A DNA stretch of 64,000 bases from an uncultured Siphonobacter sp. (GTDB lineage Bacteria; Bacteroidota; Bacteroidia; Cytophagales; Spirosomataceae): the NCBI GenBank assembly GCA_913775095.1, contig CAJYIW010000027.1, forward strand, positions 1 to 64,000, given 5' to 3'. A model generated the notes under the pieces. The model was not told where the DNA came from. It searched no databases and saw nothing but the letters and a program-made list of their open reading frames with translations. Positions 63,069-64,000 of the stretch are shown here, one piece after another. The translations under genes were made by a program, and so were the position numbers. Every line of letters starts with the position of its first letter. The stretch's first letter is position 1.

Positions 63069-64000
63069 ATGCGTCGAAGAATAGCCTATTTCCTCTGCTG
63101 TTTTGCTATTAATTTTTCTCTCATTGCTCAGACTGTTTCCGAAAATCTTACGCTGGATGATGCCATTACAATCGCTCTGGAAAAAAACTATGCGATTAAG
63201 GTGGCTAAAAATCAGGTTCGGCTCGCCGAAAACGACAATACCAAAGCCAATGCGGGTATGCTACCCGTAGTCACGGCTCTGGTACAACCCAATGGCCTGA
63301 TTAACTACACAAACCAGCGATTTTTCGATGCGGTACGTCCGCCACTGGTGCAGCGGGGCATCTTCAATCGTAACATTCAGGGTAACCTTACTGCCACCTG
63401 GACGATCTTTGATGGGTTAAGCATGTACATCACCAAAGAGCGGCTCGAAGAGCTCGTTCGGGCGGGTAGATCCGAGGCTCAGGTGACCATTGAAAGCACC
63501 GTTGCTCAGGTAACTAACTCCTATTATGCCGCCGTTCAACAGGGCCAGCAGACGCGTTTTCTGCAGGATGCCCTGACCATCTCCCGCGAACGTCGTCGAC
63601 TGGCCAAAGATCGCTATGAAATTGGCCAGGGATCAAAAGTTGAATACATGACCGCCCAGGTCGACTTCAATGCGGATACGGCGGCCCTGATTGCCCAGCA
63701 ACTGAGTTTTACGAATACCAAAACGCAGCTTAACCAGTTGCTGGCCCGATCGCTCGATATTAACTTTAATCCGAACGATACGCTGCTGGTCAACCGGGAG
63801 CTGATTTACGAGACGCTTCGGGAGCAGACCCTTTCGCAGAATCCCCAGCTCATGCTGGCCCGTAACAACAGCAACATTGCTAACCTTGACGTGCGAAATC
63901 AGAAAGCTCTGCTCTGGCCCAATGTCAATCTGCTGGGAGGGTATACCTATAACCGTCTTCGTAACGGAGGATCTGGCTTCGGGGTCAGAAGTGGGGCCGT
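63069..64000 (+). CDS. TolC family outer-membrane protein, 5' part
   Basis: The gene runs off the right edge, so only 310 residues are seen. A signal peptide (FAINFSLIAQ) is followed by TLDDAITIALEKNYAIKVAKNQV and helical TolC-type repeats (TESTVAQVTNSYYAAVQQGQ in approximate form, RERRRLAKDRYEIGQGSKVE). It is a different TolC from the one at 58913. It probably begins a second efflux or RND operon beyond the window. Confidence 0.88.
   Translation, partial: MRRRIAYFLCCFAINFSLIAQTVSENLTLDDAITIALEKNYAIKVAKNQVRLAENDNTKANAGMLPVVTALVQPNGLINYTNQRFFDAVRPPLVQRGIFNRNIQGNLTATWTIFDGLSMYITKERLEELVRAGRSEAQVTIESTVAQVTNSYYAAVQQGQQTRFLQDALTISRERRRLAKDRYEIGQGSKVEYMTAQVDFNADTAALIAQQLSFTNTKTQLNQLLARSLDINFNPNDTLLVNRELIYETLREQTLSQNPQLMLARNNSNIANLDVRNQKALLWPNVNLLGGYTYNRLRNGGSGFGVRSGA

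Overview
The window looks like chromosomal DNA from a Bacteroidota bacterium of the Cytophagales, probably near Spirosomataceae. The evidence is a SusC/SusD pair with a glycan-degradation operon, GLPGLI, DUF4249 and DUF4136 proteins, carboxypeptidase-regulatory TonB receptors, and several promoters with the Bacteroidota -7 box TAnnTTTG. No rRNA, tRNA, prophage, insertion sequence or CRISPR array was seen.

Layout. 1-5.3 kb: a heptamer repeat array, a choice-of-anchor I lipoprotein, and a TonB receptor/DUF4249 pair. 5.3-11.1 kb: small membrane and lipoprotein genes, a helix-turn-helix regulator, a possible decayed small-peptide gene, a GLPGLI gene and a TonB receptor split by a frameshift. 11.1-24.4 kb: a seven-gene minus-strand operon (SusC, SusD, GH20 hexosaminidase, GH29 fucosidase, GntP permease, RidA, M19 dipeptidase) with a divergent DeoR-type regulator. 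24.5-33.4 kb: hpt, a TPR protein, a metallophosphoesterase, a C1 peptidase, a sigma-factor module and a PcrA/UvrD helicase. 33.5-41.8 kb: two Crp/Fnr regulators beside redox genes, DUF4136, a Cys/Met PLP enzyme, an OmpA/PD40 protein, a LOG-family protein and a YCF48-like protein. 41.9-47.7 kb: a small zinc ribbon, a divergent FtsZ paralogue, RecQ and a PhoB/PhoR-like two-component pair. 47.8-55.1 kb: a DoxX-like protein, two tandem YwqK-TonB proteins, SUI1, an ABC-F protein, a NUDIX hydrolase and a RecD-like helicase. 55.2-60.2 kb: a MarR regulator divergent from an EmrA-EmrB-TolC efflux operon, with paired operators. 60.4-64 kb: an orphan acyl carrier protein, alanine dehydrogenase, a divergent Lrp/AsnC regulator and the start of another TolC.

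The most unusual structural signal lies between genes. Many spacers, often inside operons, carry T-rich heptad words whose reverse complements follow a short distance downstream. The words differ from place to place, yet the two arms still pair. A second family of paired short hairpins (GCTGCCAGC and variants) shows compensatory changes between arms. The most notable protein is the stand-alone FtsZ-like GTPase, which keeps both the nucleotide-binding signature and the catalytic T7 loop.
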